From positions 1 through 6,886 of the forward strand of contig JAIRUI010000059.1 in NCBI GenBank assembly GCA_031254455.1: a DNA stretch of 6,886 nucleotides, read 5' to 3'. Source of the DNA: Chitinispirillales bacterium (GTDB lineage Bacteria > Fibrobacterota > Chitinivibrionia > Chitinivibrionales > Chitinivibrionaceae). Numbering within the stretch: position 1 is the first letter of the stretch; every line of letters begins with the position of its first letter. The position numbers and the translations under genes were made by a program. The notes below the pieces were generated by a model, which was not told the origin of the DNA, ran no database searches, and saw only the letters and a program-made list of their open reading frames with translations. Shown here one piece after another: positions 5,100 to 6,886 of this stretch.

Positions 5100-6886
5100 A
5101 TGGAAGCGGGAAACAGATTTCTAAAAGTAATGTCGGCGATGGTGATTGCCGCAGTTGTAGCGATGGGACAGGTAGATATAACGGATAAGTTCACCGACCC
5201 GAACTTTAAGGCGAAAGTGTATAAGGCAATAAATAAAACCGCTCCCGCTCCGATATACGACAGCGATGTGGATACTGTAAAATCGCTTATCCTGGCAAAT
5301 TCCAGAATATCTTCTTTTGCCGGCATAGAATATTTTACAGGATTGACGACGTTGGATTGCGACTACAATCGACTGACAACACTGGATGTGTCGAAGAATA
5401 CCGCCCTGACGGAATTGTATTGCTCCAGCAACCAACTGACAACACTGGATGTGTCGAAGAATACCGCCCTGACGGCGTTGGATTGCTCCAGCAACCAACT
5501 GACAACACTGGATGTGTCGAAGAATACAGAACTGGGATGGTTGGACTGTTCAAATAATCAATTGACGACATTAGATTTGTCGAAGAATACAGAACTGATA
5601 TATTTGGACTGTTCAAATAATCAATTGACGACATTAGATTTGTCGAAGATGAATACTAAAAGTTGGTGGTATCTTGATGTAAGGGCAAATTATTTAGAGA
5701 ACGAAAGTAAAATTCTTGGGTTGAATGAGTTGTCTATGGACGTGTTTTATTTTCATCCGCAAAAAACAAATAATACCAACACAGTAACGTTTAACTCACT
5801 CGGCGGTTCGCCGGTAGATCAAGTAACAGGTGTTTTGGGATTTTCAAGGATTAACGAACCTGACGAACCGACAAGAGACGACTATATGTTTGTCGGCTGG
5901 TACACAGACACGGAATGGAAAAATTTGTGGAACTTTACAAGTAATATTGTAACACAAGACACTATTCTTTACGCAAAATGGCATTACACATTAGGGGAAG
6001 ATATAGAAATCTTTGCTGATACGACGACTTATATTTATGACGGCGGCGAGCAAAGAATCGGGACGGTAAGACTTTATTTAAAAGGCGAGAAGAAAATATT
6101 GGAAGAAGGCGTCGGTTTTACTGTCGATAAGTATGAAAACAACATAGACGCAGGAAGAAATGCGATCGCAATGATTACCTTAATCGATGAATATGAACAC
6201 AGCGGCATTACAAAAAAACCGATACAGTTTGAAATACAAAAGTGTACGGTTTCGGTAAGTTGGGAGAACACAACTTTTACTTATAACGGTGAAAGGCAAG
6301 TGCCTACTCCGACAAGCGGCAATCCAAAGTTTCCTGCTAAGGTGATAAAAACAGATTACGAAAGCATAAATGCCGGAAGTAATCGTGTGTATGCAGGTTT
6401 AGTAGAGCCGAACAATAATATTATCCTTTCAGGCGAACAGCAAGCCTACACTATAAATCCCAAAGAAATTAGAGTGATTTGGGGAGAGGAACGGGAATTT
6501 GTTTACAATAAGATGATACAACATCCTGCTTGGAGTTTAGAGTCTGATGAAATTGATAGAAATCATGTTTATATAGCTCCCACATACTCTGTGGTCGGTG
6601 AATACACAGAGGTAAACGGTCTTGCACCTGTTGTTCAGATAGTACCGGAACACAATAGCAATATTTACCACAATAATTATACTCTTGTCAACACCAGAGT
6701 TGATTACAAAATACTTCCCAAATCTCTGACCGCACGCCTGAAAGGTACGGTGAACAATAAACTTAGCCTGAGTTACAAATATGAGACGGAAGCGGAGTTG
6801 GAGGAACATCTTAGCGGCATGGTAGAATATGTAGGCTTTGCAAGCGACTCTACAGGAACCGATAGCGAGAACGACCTGCGTGAGAA
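5100..6886 (+). CDS. Large secreted LRR / Listeria-Bacteroides-repeat / MBG-like surface protein (3' end outside window)
   Basis: The frame is open from ATG 5100 to the window end (595 complete codons, no stop). GGAGG at 5090-5094 sits 5 nt before the ATG. Residues 1-23 are a signal peptide (FLKVMSAMVIAAVVAMG). Residues about 24-80 form an internalin-like cap (ITDKFTDPNFKAKVYKAI, then FAGIEYF). Residues about 82-182 are leucine-rich repeats of the LTTLDVSKNT / CSNNQ type, 21 residues each. Residues about 226-294 form one Listeria-Bacteroides (InlB B-type, Flg_new) repeat: VTFNSLGG, then FVGWYTD, then LYAKW. From about 300 come at least three MBG-like units with a FxYxG opening (TYIYDGGEQ, TFTYNGERQ, EFVYNKMIQ) and linkers such as YTINPKEIRVIW and YKILPKSL. 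No catalytic domain is seen. This architecture suits an extracellular adhesin or binding protein; the anchoring signal would lie beyond the window. Confidence 0.87.
   Translation, partial: MEAGNRFLKVMSAMVIAAVVAMGQVDITDKFTDPNFKAKVYKAINKTAPAPIYDSDVDTVKSLILANSRISSFAGIEYFTGLTTLDCDYNRLTTLDVSKNTALTELYCSSNQLTTLDVSKNTALTALDCSSNQLTTLDVSKNTELGWLDCSNNQLTTLDLSKNTELIYLDCSNNQLTTLDLSKMNTKSWWYLDVRANYLENESKILGLNELSMDVFYFHPQKTNNTNTVTFNSLGGSPVDQVTGVLGFSRINEPDEPTRDDYMFVGWYTDTEWKNLWNFTSNIVTQDTILYAKWHYTLGEDIEIFADTTTYIYDGGEQRIGTVRLYLKGEKKILEEGVGFTVDKYENNIDAGRNAIAMITLIDEYEHSGITKKPIQFEIQKCTVSVSWENTTFTYNGERQVPTPTSGNPKFPAKVIKTDYESINAGSNRVYAGLVEPNNNIILSGEQQAYTINPKEIRVIWGEEREFVYNKMIQHPAWSLESDEIDRNHVYIAPTYSVVGEYTEVNGLAPVVQIVPEHNSNIYHNNYTLVNTRVDYKILPKSLTARLKGTVNNKLSLSYKYETEAELEEHLSGMVEYVGFASDSTGTDSENDLRE
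5373..5648 (+). repeat. 63-bp tandem repeat encoding 21-residue LRR units
   Basis: Four full units begin at 5373, 5436, 5499 and 5562, with a partial fifth from 5625. Units 1 and 2 match at 60 of 63 bases. The 45-bp blocks 5541-5585 and 5604-5648 are identical. Two codon styles occur: units 1-2 use CTGACAACACTGGATGTG, while unit 4 and the partial unit 5 use TTGACGACATTAGATTTG for nearly the same peptide; unit 3 is a hybrid of the two. This points to recent duplication on top of an older array. Confidence 0.92.

Noticed and set aside
5003..5188. 61-codon plus-strand frame overlapping the start of the surface-protein gene
   Set aside because: It lacks a Shine-Dalgarno, lies mostly in the leader, and overlaps the well-supported gene in another frame.
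5121..5634. Long open frames on the minus strand, and a second plus frame, across the LRR array
   Set aside because: They exist because a 63-bp unit without stops repeats in phase; their products are repetitive and have no start signals. The frame from 5100 explains the region.
5373..5648. Evenly spaced repeats that could suggest a CRISPR array
   Set aside because: The units are directly adjacent 63-bp coding repeats with no unique spacers, and they translate to leucine-rich repeats.

Overview
The window is AT-rich bacterial DNA. A fliW-csrA pair points to a flagellated bacterium. A PDDEXK (Rpn-type) nuclease remnant, transposase debris and a large LRR / Listeria-Bacteroides-repeat / MBG-like surface protein resemble the accessory content of host-associated anaerobes. 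A Fibrobacterota-like gut lineage would fit, but that is only an impression from protein style. No rRNA, tRNA or CRISPR was seen.

Layout. Positions 1-344 (+) hold a transposase remnant that looks like a splice of two unrelated transposase families. A row of genes on the minus strand follows. Read in the direction of transcription from about 4603 down to 376, they are: a minimal nucleotidyltransferase (MNT) gene whose 3' end runs into a truncated Rpn nuclease remnant; hisI; fliW and csrA, 4 bp apart; a secreted SH3-like protein; a strongly acidic, probably disordered protein; and a membrane-anchored NodB-type polysaccharide deacetylase. Hairpins after csrA (weak) and after the SH3 gene (good) split the row into several transcription units. 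From 4604 to 5099 there is no gene. That stretch holds a perfect 16-bp-stem hairpin and a 154-bp element bounded by 19-bp inverted repeats with TA at both edges, which is MITE-like. From 5100 (+) a surface-protein gene runs off the end of the window. It has at least 595 codons, with a signal peptide, leucine-rich repeats, one Listeria-Bacteroides repeat and several MBG-like units.

How they relate. FliW and CsrA form a known post-transcriptional switch for flagellin, although no flagellin gene is visible here. The acidic protein and the deacetylase look co-transcribed and may act together at the envelope; this is inference. hisI is isolated from other histidine genes. It starts 2 bp after a 32-bp duplicate of Rpn coding sequence, so its leader has been rebuilt by recombination.

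I see no complete new defence or mobile system. The points most worth following are the MNT/Rpn/hisI junctions, the MITE-like element, the acidic protein with repeated Tyr-acidic motifs, and the homogenised LRR array.
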